In this document: in pieces, positions 26,660 through 34,494 of the stretch
Position numbering within the stretch: the first letter of the stretch is position 1
Layout: each line of letters starts with the position of its first letter
Origin: Thermotoga sp. SG1
GTDB lineage: Bacteria; Thermotogota; Thermotogae; Thermotogales; Thermotogaceae
DNA length: 64,000 bases
Reading direction: 5' to 3'
Assembly: GCF_002865985.1 (NCBI RefSeq)
Contig: NZ_LNDD01000005.1
Coordinates: forward strand, 62,001-126,000
Notes under the pieces: generated by a model
Databases searched by the model: none
Seen by the model: only the letters and a program-made list of their open reading frames with translations
What the model was told of the DNA's origin: nothing
Position numbers and translations under genes: made by a program

Positions 26660-27526
26660 TTGTTAAAAGCACTGTTCAGTTTGCTTTTCGTTACGTTCAT
26701 CTGGGGTGCCACATTTCCTCTTCAGAAGATAGCACTGGTGGGAGTTTCTCCCACCTTTTATATCGCTATCAGGTTCACTGTGGCAGCTGTACTTTCTTAT
26801 TTTTTGTTTGGAAAGGGAAATTTCAGGTACGGAGTGATCCTGGGCGTTGTTCTCGGGGTAGCGTACATCACACAGACGTGGGGGCTCACGCTCACCACTT
26901 CCACAAAGAGTGGTTTCATAACGTCACTCTACATAGTTTTTGTTCCGATCTTCGCCTACTTCATTGAGAAAGAAGTTCCCACACCTTTTCAGATCGTTTC
27001 ATTTCTTGGGGGAGCGCTGGGGCTCTACATGATCTCTGGAAGAATCGAAGGACTCAACCTGGGAGACCTTCTGACGATTTTCTGTGCGATAAGTTTTGCC
27101 CTTCATGTGGTGTTGATAACGCGATTTTCAAAACGGGTTGACGAAAAAGACCTTCTCTTTCCCCAGTTTCTTGTAGTCACCATATTCAGCCTGATTCTGA
27201 GTCTGTTCTTCAAAGACTGGAGATTTAACTTTCCTGCGTTTGGAAGCGCCCTCTTCACTGCCGTGTTCGCCACGATACTTGCCATTTATCTTCAGGCAAA
27301 GTATCAGAAGGTGCTTGGAAACAACATATCAGCTCTTGTTTTTCTTGGGGAGCCCGTTTTCGGGGCAAGCCTTTCCTATCTTGTCCTGGGGGAAACTCTC
27401 TCTTCAGAACAGATGATCGGATCGCTTTTTCTTCTGGCCTCCATTTTACTCTCCAGCCTCGAACGTGCTAAAATAGTTCGTAGTACGAACCAGAAGGGGA
27501 GGGGTGAACATGAAGGTGCTCTTTAA
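26660..27526 (+). CDS. EamA/DMT-superfamily transporter
   Basis: A 288-residue inner-membrane protein with about ten helices and the two-repeat EamA pattern: FIWGATFPLQKIAL near the N-terminus and FLGEPVFGASLSYLVLGE in the second repeat. The family exports amino acids or other metabolites. TTG 26660 is the likely start; the site GGTGG is seven bases before it. The C-terminus overlaps the amidohydrolase gene by 17 bases and carries that gene's promoter and a palindrome within its coding sequence. Confidence 0.85.
   Translation: MLKALFSLLFVTFIWGATFPLQKIALVGVSPTFYIAIRFTVAAVLSYFLFGKGNFRYGVILGVVLGVAYITQTWGLTLTTSTKSGFITSLYIVFVPIFAYFIEKEVPTPFQIVSFLGGALGLYMISGRIEGLNLGDLLTIFCAISFALHVVLITRFSKRVDEKDLLFPQFLVVTIFSLILSLFFKDWRFNFPAFGSALFTAVFATILAIYLQAKYQKVLGNNISALVFLGEPVFGASLSYLVLGETLSSEQMIGSLFLLASILLSSLERAKIVRSTNQKGRGEHEGAL
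27445..27490 (+). promoter_or_regulatory. promoter with 15-base operator-like palindrome
   Basis: TTTACT (27445-27450), 18 bases, TAAAAT (27469-27474), preceded by TGC so also an extended -10. Directly downstream is the perfect palindrome GTTCGTA-G-TACGAAC (27476-27490), over the expected transcription start, just before the ribosome site of the amidohydrolase gene. It looks like a repressor site; the regulator is unknown. Confidence 0.55.
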
Positions 27527-28664
27527 AAATGCAACGGTCTTTCCCGTCTCTTCAAAACCCTTCAAAGGAGATGTTCTGGTCTCGAACGGAAAGATAGAGA
27601 AGGTGGGGGAAAACCTTGAGGATCCAAACGCCGAAATCGTTGACCTGACGGGAAAGTTCCTTTTTCCTGGTTTTATAGATGCTCACTCACACATCGGCCT
27701 TTTCGAGGAGGGAGTAGGCTACTATTACAGCGATGGAAACGAAGCAACGGATCCTGTCACACCCCATGTGAAGGCACTGGACGGCTTCAACCCACAGGAC
27801 CCAGCGATCGAGAGGGCTCTTGCTGGTGGAGTCACAACGGTGATGATCGTTCCCGGAAGCGCCAATCCGATAGGCGGACAGGGAAGCGTTGTGAAATTCA
27901 AGTCCATCGTTGTGGAAGAGTGTGTGGTGAAAGATCCTGCGGGCCTGAAGATGGCGTTCGGTGAAAACCCAAAAAGAGTTTACGGTGAAAGAAAACAGAC
28001 TCCCTCAACGAGGATGGGAACGGCCGGTGTGATCAGAGATTATTTCATGAAGGTGAAAAACTACATGAAGAAAAAGGAACTCGCAGAGAAAGAGGGAAAA
28101 GAGTTCACCGAAACAGATCTGAAGATGGAAATTGGGGAGATGGTCTTGAGAAAGAAGATCCCCGCACGAATGCACGCCCATCGAGCAGACGACATCCTCA
28201 CAGCCATCAGAATAGCCGAGGAGTTCGGTTTCAACCTTGTGATAGAGCACGGAACGGAAGCCTACAAGATCTCCAGGATTCTTGTAGAAAAGAACGTGCC
28301 TGTCGTTGTAGGACCACTTCTCACTTTCAGAACGAAACTGGAGCTGAAGGATCTCACGATGGAGGTCATCGCAAAACTCTTGAAAGATGGAGTGCTCATT
28401 GCATTGATGTGTGATCATCCGGTGATCCCACTCGAATTTGCAACGGTCCAGGCTGCAACCGCCCTGAGATACGGTGCGAAAGAGGAAGAACTCCTGAAGA
28501 TCCTAACGGTGAATCCTGCGAAGATCCTTGGGATGGAAGACAGGATGGGTACCATAGAACCTGGAAAGGATGCCGATCTTGTGGTTTGGAGTGGTCATCC
28601 GTTCGACATGAAATCCAGGGTAGAAAGGGTTTTCATCGAAGGAACTGAAGTCTTCAGAAAATGA
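27510..28664 (+). CDS. amidohydrolase (imidazolonepropionase/dihydroorotase-like)
   Basis: A 384-residue metal-dependent hydrolase of the amidohydrolase superfamily. The N-terminal beta-sandwich ends in FLFPGFIDAHSHIGLFEEG, holding the first metal histidines. Further ligands are likely in ARMHAHRADD, VIEHGTEAY and MCDHPVIP; the C-terminal sandwich reads NPAKILGMEDRMGTIEPGKDADLVVWSG. The substrate is unknown; related enzymes act on imidazolonepropionate, hydantoins or isoaspartyl peptides. ATG 27510 follows GGGGAGGGG. It ends in a hairpin shared with fabG. Confidence 0.85.
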   Translation: MKVLFKNATVFPVSSKPFKGDVLVSNGKIEKVGENLEDPNAEIVDLTGKFLFPGFIDAHSHIGLFEEGVGYYYSDGNEATDPVTPHVKALDGFNPQDPAIERALAGGVTTVMIVPGSANPIGGQGSVVKFKSIVVEECVVKDPAGLKMAFGENPKRVYGERKQTPSTRMGTAGVIRDYFMKVKNYMKKKELAEKEGKEFTETDLKMEIGEMVLRKKIPARMHAHRADDILTAIRIAEEFGFNLVIEHGTEAYKISRILVEKNVPVVVGPLLTFRTKLELKDLTMEVIAKLLKDGVLIALMCDHPVIPLEFATVQAATALRYGAKEEELLKILTVNPAKILGMEDRMGTIEPGKDADLVVWSGHPFDMKSRVERVFIEGTEVFRK

Positions 28665-28687
28665 GGGGCCTCAGATCACGAGGCCCC
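28665..28687. terminator. shared hairpin terminator between amidohydrolase and fabG genes
   Basis: GGGGCCTC / GAGGCCCC form a perfect 8-base stem with a 7-base loop. It starts one base after the amidohydrolase stop and includes the fabG stop codon. On the minus strand it is followed by TCATTTTCT, so it is a better terminator for fabG; on the plus strand no T run follows. Confidence 0.7.
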
Positions 28688-29411
28688 CATCCACTCCTAT
28701 CACCTGTCCTGTGATGTAACTCGACTCGTCGGATGCAAGGAACAGGTAGACCTGTGCCACCTCCTCGGGTTTTCCAAACCGGCCGAGGGGAATTCTGGAG
28801 AGTGCCGCTTCGCGTGCTTTATCTGGGAGTTTCTCTGTCATCGGTGTTTCTATGAAACCGGGTGCCACAGCGTTCACCCTGATGTTTCTCCCGGCGAGTT
28901 CTTTCGCCCACGTTTTTGTCATTCCAATGACACCTGCTTTGGAGGCAGCGTAGTTGGTCTGACCGGGATTTCCATAGACACCCACCACGGAGGAGACGTT
29001 TATGATCGATCCGCTTCTTTGTTTGATCATGTACGGAACCACCGCCTGTGTTACGTTGAAAACTCCCTTCAAGTTCACGTTTATCACCGCATCCCAGTCC
29101 TCTTCCTTCATTCTCACAAGAAGAGCATCCCTTGTTATGCCTGCGTTGTTCACCAGAACGTCGATGCGGCCGTATTTTTGAACGATCCTTTCCACAACTT
29201 CCCTCACCTGCTCTCTGTTCGTCACATCGAGTACGTAGGGTTCCACCCTTCCTGGAAGATCCTTTGCTTCTTCAACGAGAGTGTTGAGACTGGGCTCGGA
29301 CACGTCACACGCGGCCACGATCGCACCTTCTTGAGCAAAAAGAAGAGAAGTGGCCTTTCCTATTCCACTCGCAGCTCCCGTGATCATGCACACCTTTCCT
29401 TCAAGTCTCAT
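28671..29411 (-). CDS. fabG: 3-oxoacyl-ACP reductase (FabG-type SDR)
   Basis: A 246-residue classical short-chain dehydrogenase. NAD(P) motif TGAASGIG (11-18), NNAG (88-91), and the catalytic S140/Y154/K158 set (NVSSVVG, YAASK). The close of the chain, SSYITGQVIGVDGGLVI, fits FabG, which reduces 3-oxoacyl-ACP in fatty acid synthesis; other SDR substrates cannot be excluded. It stands alone on the minus strand with its own extended -10 promoter, divergent from alaX, and no other fab gene is near. Confidence 0.88.
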   Translation of the reverse strand: MRLEGKVCMITGAASGIGKATSLLFAQEGAIVAACDVSEPSLNTLVEEAKDLPGRVEPYVLDVTNREQVREVVERIVQKYGRIDVLVNNAGITRDALLVRMKEEDWDAVINVNLKGVFNVTQAVVPYMIKQRSGSIINVSSVVGVYGNPGQTNYAASKAGVIGMTKTWAKELAGRNIRVNAVAPGFIETPMTEKLPDKAREAALSRIPLGRFGKPEEVAQVYLFLASDESSYITGQVIGVDGGLVI

Positions 29412-29433
29412 GGATACACCTCCTCTGGTTTTT

Positions 29434-29462
29434 TTAAGATTCTACCATGGACGGGTTAAAAT
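29434..29462 (+). promoter_or_regulatory. promoter TTAAGA-17-TAAAAT for alaX
   Basis: TTAAGA at 29434-29439 and TAAAAT at 29457-29462 are 17 bases apart and 25 bases before the GTG start at 29487. It overlaps the divergent fabG promoter. Confidence 0.5.
29439..29447 (-). promoter_or_regulatory. extended -10 promoter TGGTAGAAT for fabG
   Basis: On the minus strand TG-G-TAGAAT ends 27 bases before the fabG ATG at 29411, with a GAGGAGG ribosome site between. No -35 box is seen. Confidence 0.5.
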
Positions 29463-29486
29463 ATGTGATGAAAGGGGAGAACGCAT

Positions 29487-30596
29487 GTGAAGATGAGAAT
29501 AGACGATGTTGTAAAAAACGAAAACCAGGTGATAGCAATAGCAAAGGAGAGCCCTTTCTATCCAGATGGAAAGGGAGGCCAACTAGGAGACAGAGGAAAG
29601 ATCGGCCCTGCAAGGGTATTGAGAGTAAAGGAGAAAAACGGCTACATCCTCCACTATCTGGACACCGAACTTGAGCCAGGTGAGTACGACTGCGAGATAG
29701 ATTTTTCCAGGCGGAGAGACATCGCATGTCAGCACACCGCCCAGCACATACTCTCTGCTGCTTTTCTCAAAACGGCTGATCTTGAAACCGTGAGTTTCCA
29801 CATGGGAGAGGAAATATCCACAATAGATCTGAACGCACCATTCATCCTGGAAGATGTTCTGGAAGAAGTAGAAGACCTAGCGAACGAAGTGGTGAGAAAG
29901 TGTGAAAGAGTGGAGATATTGGAGGTAGACCAGGAAGAAGCAAAAAACATGAATCTCAGAAAGATTTCCAAGGTGAAAGAAAAGATAAGGGTGGTGAAGA
30001 TAGGAGACTTCGACATCGCAGCGTGCGGAGGCTTCCACGTGGAAAACACTGGAGAGATAGGACTTATAAAAATCGTCGACACGGAGAAGGTCAAAAAGAT
30101 GTTCACAAGAGTGTACTTCGTCGCAGGAGAGCGCGCCCTGAAAGATTACAGAAACAAAGACAAATTGATCAAAGCTCTGACCACTGTCCTCACCACATCT
30201 CCCCAGGAGCTGGAAAAAAGGGTGAAAAATCTTCTGGAAAGCGTAAAAGAAAAGAGCTCAAAACTCGAAAAACTCGCAGAACTCTGTGCGTCACTTCTGG
30301 CCAAAAACATGGCGTCGGAGAAGATCGGCCGTTTTGAGGTGTACGATTTTGATGGTCCGCAGGAGGTCGGAAAGTACTTGCCGAAGTTTCTGGCAGACAG
30401 AGAAAACACGGTCATCTTGTTGAGGTATCCAGACCGGGTCGAGATCATCTCGAACTGGATCGATTGCAGGAAGATTTTCGAGAGGTTGAAAGAAGACATG
30501 AACATCAAAGGTGGAGCCGGTCAGAAAAGAGCGATAGTATCGACGGGTTCCTCAAAAGTCGTGGAGAAAATCAGGGAGATATTGGAATGGTTCTGA
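29487..30596 (+). CDS. alanyl-tRNA editing protein, AlaX type with DHHA1 domain
   Basis: A 369-residue stand-alone relative of the alanyl-tRNA synthetase editing region. Zinc ligands are HTAQH (HxxxH, around residues 83-87) and CGGFH (CxxxH, around 178-182). After a coiled linker the C-terminus has the DHHA1 pattern MNIKGGAGQKRAIVSTGS. It removes Ser or Gly wrongly attached to tRNA-Ala. There is no aminoacylation domain, and the length is normal for long AlaX. The start is GTG 29487, about eight bases after AAAGGGGAG. The end overlaps the next gene by ten bases. Confidence 0.88.
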   Translation: MKMRIDDVVKNENQVIAIAKESPFYPDGKGGQLGDRGKIGPARVLRVKEKNGYILHYLDTELEPGEYDCEIDFSRRRDIACQHTAQHILSAAFLKTADLETVSFHMGEEISTIDLNAPFILEDVLEEVEDLANEVVRKCERVEILEVDQEEAKNMNLRKISKVKEKIRVVKIGDFDIAACGGFHVENTGEIGLIKIVDTEKVKKMFTRVYFVAGERALKDYRNKDKLIKALTTVLTTSPQELEKRVKNLLESVKEKSSKLEKLAELCASLLAKNMASEKIGRFEVYDFDGPQEVGKYLPKFLADRENTVILLRYPDRVEIISNWIDCRKIFERLKEDMNIKGGAGQKRAIVSTGSSKVVEKIREILEWF

Positions 30597-31381
30597 ATTT
30601 TGTGGGAACGGGAAACCTCACAAGATTCTTCCTTGAGTGTCTGAAGGGTCGGTATGAATTCGGGTACATTATCTCTCGTAGCATAGAACGAGCCACCGGT
30701 ATCACCAGACTTTACGGAGGAAAACCCGCCACTCTGGAAGATCACCCTCCGTTGAATGGAGTGGTGTTCATCATCGTCCCCGATAGGTACATAGAAAGTG
30801 TGGCAGAAATTCTGAGAGTTGAAGACGGTGTTCTTGTACACTGCTCTGGTTTTCTTCCCTCGGATATCCTAAAAAGAGAAAAAAGAGCATCTCTTCATCC
30901 CAACTTTTCCTTTTCCAGTCTCGAGAGGGCTCTGAGGATGAAAGAGCAGATTGTGTTCGGTATCGAGGGTGATGAAGAAGGAATCCGAGTTGCCGTGGAA
31001 ATCGCGCAGGTGATATCTGGGAAATACATCGTGATCCCACCGCAGATGAAAAGGGCCTATCATCTTGCTGCTGTTATCGCCTCGAATTTTCCGGTAGCGC
31101 TCGCTTACCTTTCAAAGAGGATATACTCTTCCATGGGAGTGAAAGATCCGGATCGCCTCATCTCCACCCTGATGCAGGGAGTTGCAGAAAGCATCGGAAA
31201 GATGGGTATGGAGAAAGCCCTAACAGGGCCGGTTAGACGGGGAGACTGGGAAGTGGTAAGGGCAGAACGGGAAGAATTCAAAAAGATCTTTGGGAACTCT
31301 TCTTTTTACGATGAGATCGTGAATCTTTTGAAGGAGGTGGCAGGGAGTGAACGTAGAAAAACTGAAGAAGATGAAGGGTAA
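30587..31381 (+). CDS. Rossmann-fold/DUF2520 oxidoreductase, possible ketopantoate reductase-like
   Basis: A 264-residue protein with an N-terminal nucleotide-binding Rossmann fold (MVLNFVGTGNLTRFF) and a helical C-terminal domain of the DUF2520 type, an arrangement like ketopantoate or pyrroline-5-carboxylate reductases. HCSGFLPSD and ASLHPNFSF are typical of the family. ATG 30587 follows GGGAGAT and overlaps the alaX end; the 3' end overlaps panB by 35 bases. Tight linkage with panB suggests a step in pantothenate synthesis, but this is inference. Confidence 0.8.
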   Translation: MVLNFVGTGNLTRFFLECLKGRYEFGYIISRSIERATGITRLYGGKPATLEDHPPLNGVVFIIVPDRYIESVAEILRVEDGVLVHCSGFLPSDILKREKRASLHPNFSFSSLERALRMKEQIVFGIEGDEEGIRVAVEIAQVISGKYIVIPPQMKRAYHLAAVIASNFPVALAYLSKRIYSSMGVKDPDRLISTLMQGVAESIGKMGMEKALTGPVRRGDWEVVRAEREEFKKIFGNSSFYDEIVNLLKEVAGSERRKTEEDEG

Positions 31382-32159
31382 AGAAAGAATTGTGATGGTC
31401 ACAGCATACGACGCTCCCAGTGCCAGAATAGCCCAGGATGCGGGGATAGATATCATACTCGTTGGAGATTCCCTGGGAAACAACGTTCTTGGGTACGAAA
31501 ACACCATCCCTGTGACGATGGAGGAGATGCTCATACATGTGGCGGCGGTCAGAAGAGGAGCACCGAAAGCCTTTGTAGTCGCCGATATGCCTTTTCTTTC
31601 CTACCAGCCGTCCCTGGAGAAGGCCATAGAGAACGCTGGAAGGTTCTTGAAGGTGGGGGCAAATGCGGTTAAGATAGAGGGTGGAGAGGAATTCGGTGAT
31701 GTTGTTCAGAGGCTTGTTGAATCGGGAATTCCGGTGATGGGACACATTGGACTCACACCGCAGTTTGTGAACCGCTTTGGAGGTTACAGAGTCCAAGGAA
31801 AAACGGAAAAAAGCAGGGAGTACCTTCTGAGAAGTGCCAGAGAACTGGAAAAAAGGGGAGCGTTCGCCATAGTTCTGGAGATGGTCGTTGAAGAAGTGGC
31901 AAAGGAGATCACAGAAAGTGTTTCCATTCCGACGATCGGTATTGGATCCGGCCGTTTCTGTGACGGACAGGTTCTTGTATGGCACGACCTTTTGGGACTG
32001 AACCCGGATTTTGCGCCACGCTTTTCCAAGAGGTACGCAAACCTGTACGAAACGATTCTGAAGGCTCTTCAGGAGTTCAGAAAGGAAGTGAAAGAAGGTA
32101 TTTTTCCGTCCGAAGAACATGTGTTCACAGATAAATCTCAGGGAGGTGTATCTTCATGA
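31347..32159 (+). CDS. panB: 3-methyl-2-oxobutanoate hydroxymethyltransferase
   Basis: A 270-residue TIM-barrel enzyme that adds a hydroxymethyl group from methylene-tetrahydrofolate to 2-oxoisovalerate, the first step to pantothenate and CoA. Motifs: VTAYDAPSARIAQDAGID, VGDSLGNNVLGY, and KIEGG, HIGLTPQ and IGIGSG further on. The start is GTG 31347 with AAGGAGGTGG seven bases upstream, inside the DUF2520 gene. The stop overlaps the ompA1 ATG (ATGA). Its substrate 2-oxoisovalerate is also a likely substrate of the oxidoreductase at 51758-54354. Confidence 0.95.
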   Translation: MNVEKLKKMKGKERIVMVTAYDAPSARIAQDAGIDIILVGDSLGNNVLGYENTIPVTMEEMLIHVAAVRRGAPKAFVVADMPFLSYQPSLEKAIENAGRFLKVGANAVKIEGGEEFGDVVQRLVESGIPVMGHIGLTPQFVNRFGGYRVQGKTEKSREYLLRSARELEKRGAFAIVLEMVVEEVAKEITESVSIPTIGIGSGRFCDGQVLVWHDLLGLNPDFAPRFSKRYANLYETILKALQEFRKEVKEGIFPSEEHVFTDKSQGGVSS

Positions 32160-33367
32160 GGAAATTTCTGGCATTTGCTCTGATACTCGGAGCACTCATC
32201 GGTATCTCACAGCAGTTCAAGGACGTTCCAGTAAACCACTGGGCTTACGAGGCAGTAACTGAGATGGCAAAACTCGGTGTGATCACCGGGATGCCCGACG
32301 GCACGTTCCAGGGCAATTCCTACCTCACAAGGTATCAGGCTGCGGTTGCGTTCTACAGACTCTACAACATCCTCAAGCAACCATCCGTTGAGGTCTCAGG
32401 CCTCATCAACAAAGTTTCTACACTCGAGGATCTTGTGAGCACTGCCCTGATGAAGGTTCAGAACCTCTCCGATAACTTCGGGGGAATCACGTCCGATCTT
32501 GAAAGTCTCAAAAACGATGTGGCCAACCTGAAATCTACCCTTGTGGATCTCAAAAACCTCAGAATGGAAGTCATGAGTCAGCTGCAGAGTCAGTCCGACA
32601 CGGTTCAGAAACTCGACTCCAGAGTAAACGAAGCCCTCACCAGAATCGCCGCCCTCGAATCGAAGGTCTCTGGAGATTTTGTGAGCAAGGATTACGTGGA
32701 TACCAGAATATCTCAGACTGTCTCAAGATTGAGCGATCTTGAAAAGAAACTTTCGATGCTTGAGACGAAAACAGCAAATCTTGAAGCCCTTGTGAACAAC
32801 ACAGAGACTTCCTTGAAAGATTACGTGGAGAAGGCACTCAAAGCATACACTGAAACGCTGGATCAGAAACTCTCCGAAATCTCCGCTACTCTTGAGAAAA
32901 ACAACACCGCACTCTCTGGAGAAATAGGAAACCTCAAGGTTCTTGTTTCCAAACTCCAGAGCGACCTTGAAACACAACAAAAGGCAGCAAGAGCCCTTGA
33001 CGCACGCGTGAGCGTTCTTGAAGGGCAGGTCACAACGGTCAACAACCGTGTAGAGAACCTCGAAAAGAGAGTCTCACAGGTTGAGTCCTCCGTTGGTAAA
33101 ATCAGCTCCCTTGAGAGAAGCCTGGGGGCAGTCACCGCGAGAGTCACCAAGGTCGAAGAGGAGGTTCAGAACCTCAGTCAGAGTAACACAGAACTCTCGC
33201 AGAAAGTTGACGAGATCGTCTCCTCCAAGCCGTGGATGGAAGACGTGAACAGCGTGAGTGCCACCCTCAGCAAAAAGATCTCGGATGTTCAGACCATGGC
33301 CCTTGCAGGAGTTGCCATTGGAATCGTCGGAGTGATCATCGGATTCGTCATGGGTAGTAGCGAATAA
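32156..33367 (+). CDS. ompA1: Omp-alpha, SLH-anchored coiled-coil envelope spacer protein
   Basis: A 403-residue exported protein: signal peptide (about 1-18), one SLH domain (about 20-75, FKDVPVNHWAYEAVTEMAKLGVITG ends in YLTRYQAAVAFYRL), a long heptad coiled coil (about 80-370) and a C-terminal hydrophobic anchor (ALAGVAIGIVGVIIGFVMG). This is the plan of T. maritima Omp-alpha, a rod that bridges the cell wall and the toga, with the SLH end on the wall and the anchor in the outer membrane. ATG 32156 overlaps the panB stop, after GGGAGGTG. A strong terminator follows. Confidence 0.93.
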   Translation: MRKFLAFALILGALIGISQQFKDVPVNHWAYEAVTEMAKLGVITGMPDGTFQGNSYLTRYQAAVAFYRLYNILKQPSVEVSGLINKVSTLEDLVSTALMKVQNLSDNFGGITSDLESLKNDVANLKSTLVDLKNLRMEVMSQLQSQSDTVQKLDSRVNEALTRIAALESKVSGDFVSKDYVDTRISQTVSRLSDLEKKLSMLETKTANLEALVNNTETSLKDYVEKALKAYTETLDQKLSEISATLEKNNTALSGEIGNLKVLVSKLQSDLETQQKAARALDARVSVLEGQVTTVNNRVENLEKRVSQVESSVGKISSLERSLGAVTARVTKVEEEVQNLSQSNTELSQKVDEIVSSKPWMEDVNSVSATLSKKISDVQTMALAGVAIGIVGVIIGFVMGSSE

Positions 33368-33388
33368 CGAAAACCGACACAGAATCAG

Positions 33389-33415
33389 AGGGGGCGTAAG
33401 CCCCCTTTGTTTGTC
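33389..33415 (+). terminator. rho-independent terminator after ompA1
   Basis: AGGGGGC / GCCCCCT form a perfect 7-base stem with a GTAA tetraloop, followed by TTTGTTTGT. It closes the alaX-DUF2520-panB-ompA1 operon. Confidence 0.9.
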
Positions 33416-33435
33416 AAGTTCACCCCTTTCCACTG

Positions 33436-33444
33436 TGCTAAAAT
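33436..33444 (+). promoter_or_regulatory. extended -10 promoter TGCTAAAAT for ruvB
   Basis: TG-C-TAAAAT ends 34 bases before the GTG start of ruvB, just downstream of the ompA1 terminator. No -35 box at the usual distance. Confidence 0.55.
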
Positions 33445-33478
33445 GAAATTTGAACAGAAAAAGCAAAGAGGTGAAACA

Positions 33479-34483
33479 GTGAGTGATTTTCTCTCGCCGG
33501 AGAGAACCGTTTACGACAGCGGTGTTCAGTTCTTAAGGCCCAAAAGTCTGGACGAGTTCATCGGACAGGAGAAGGTTAAAAGGAAACTTTCCCTCGCACT
33601 GAAAGCCGCAAAGATGAGAGGGGAAATACTCGACCACATACTCCTTGCGGGCCCTCCCGGGCTCGGGAAAACGACCCTTGCCCACATAATCGCAAGCGAG
33701 ATGCAAACGAACATACACGTAACCAGTGGCCCCGTTCTGGCAAAGCAGGGAGACATGGCCGCCATTCTCACGAGTCTGGAAAGAGGTGACGTACTGTTCA
33801 TAGATGAAATTCACAGACTGAACAAAGCCGTAGAAGAGGTGCTCTATTCTGCAATAGAGGACTTCCAGATAGACATAATGATCGGAAAGGGACCGAGTGC
33901 AAAGTCCATAAGGATAGACATCCAGCCGTTCACCCTCGTTGGAGCCACAACAAGAAGCGGCCTTCTGAGCTCTCCCCTCAGGAGCAGGTTCGGTATGATC
34001 CTTGAGCTTGACTTCTACACAACGGAGGAACTGAGGGAGATCATAAAGCGAGCAGCCAGACTGATGGACGTTGAAATAGAAGAAGAAGCGGCGGAGATGA
34101 TAGCAAAACGCTCCAGGGGAACTCCCCGAATAGCGATAAGGCTCACAAAGAGAGTGAGGGATATGCTCACAGTCGAAGGTGCAGACAGAATCGACATCAG
34201 AATCGTTCAGAAGACCATGGAAATCCTCAACATAGACGAAGAAGGACTGGACGAATTCGACAGGAAGATCCTGAAGACGATCATAGAGGTGTACAGAGGA
34301 GGGCCGGTGGGTCTGAATGCCCTTGCCGCCTCTCTCGGTGTTGAGGCAGACACCTTAAGTGAGGTGTACGAGCCTTACCTTCTCCAGTCTGGTTTCATCG
34401 CAAGGACTCCACGTGGAAGGATCGCAACAAAAAAGGCTTACGAACACCTCAAATACGAGTTTCCAGAAAACCGCCTCTTCTGA
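33479..34483 (+). CDS. ruvB: Holliday junction branch migration ATPase RuvB
   Basis: A 334-residue AAA+ motor. Walker A GPPGLGKT at 58-65, Walker B LFIDEIHRL, sensor GATTRSGLLSSPLRSRFG, and a C-terminal winged helix (GGPVGLNALAASLGVEADTL). It drives branch migration with RuvA. The start is GTG 33479 with AGAGGTG before it, giving MSDFLSPERTVYDSG and the same length as the T. maritima protein as I recall it. First gene of a seven-gene operon; ruvA and ruvC are not near. Confidence 0.97.
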   Translation: MSDFLSPERTVYDSGVQFLRPKSLDEFIGQEKVKRKLSLALKAAKMRGEILDHILLAGPPGLGKTTLAHIIASEMQTNIHVTSGPVLAKQGDMAAILTSLERGDVLFIDEIHRLNKAVEEVLYSAIEDFQIDIMIGKGPSAKSIRIDIQPFTLVGATTRSGLLSSPLRSRFGMILELDFYTTEELREIIKRAARLMDVEIEEEAAEMIAKRSRGTPRIAIRLTKRVRDMLTVEGADRIDIRIVQKTMEILNIDEEGLDEFDRKILKTIIEVYRGGPVGLNALAASLGVEADTLSEVYEPYLLQSGFIARTPRGRIATKKAYEHLKYEFPENRLF

Positions 34484-34494
34484 GGTGATTTCGG

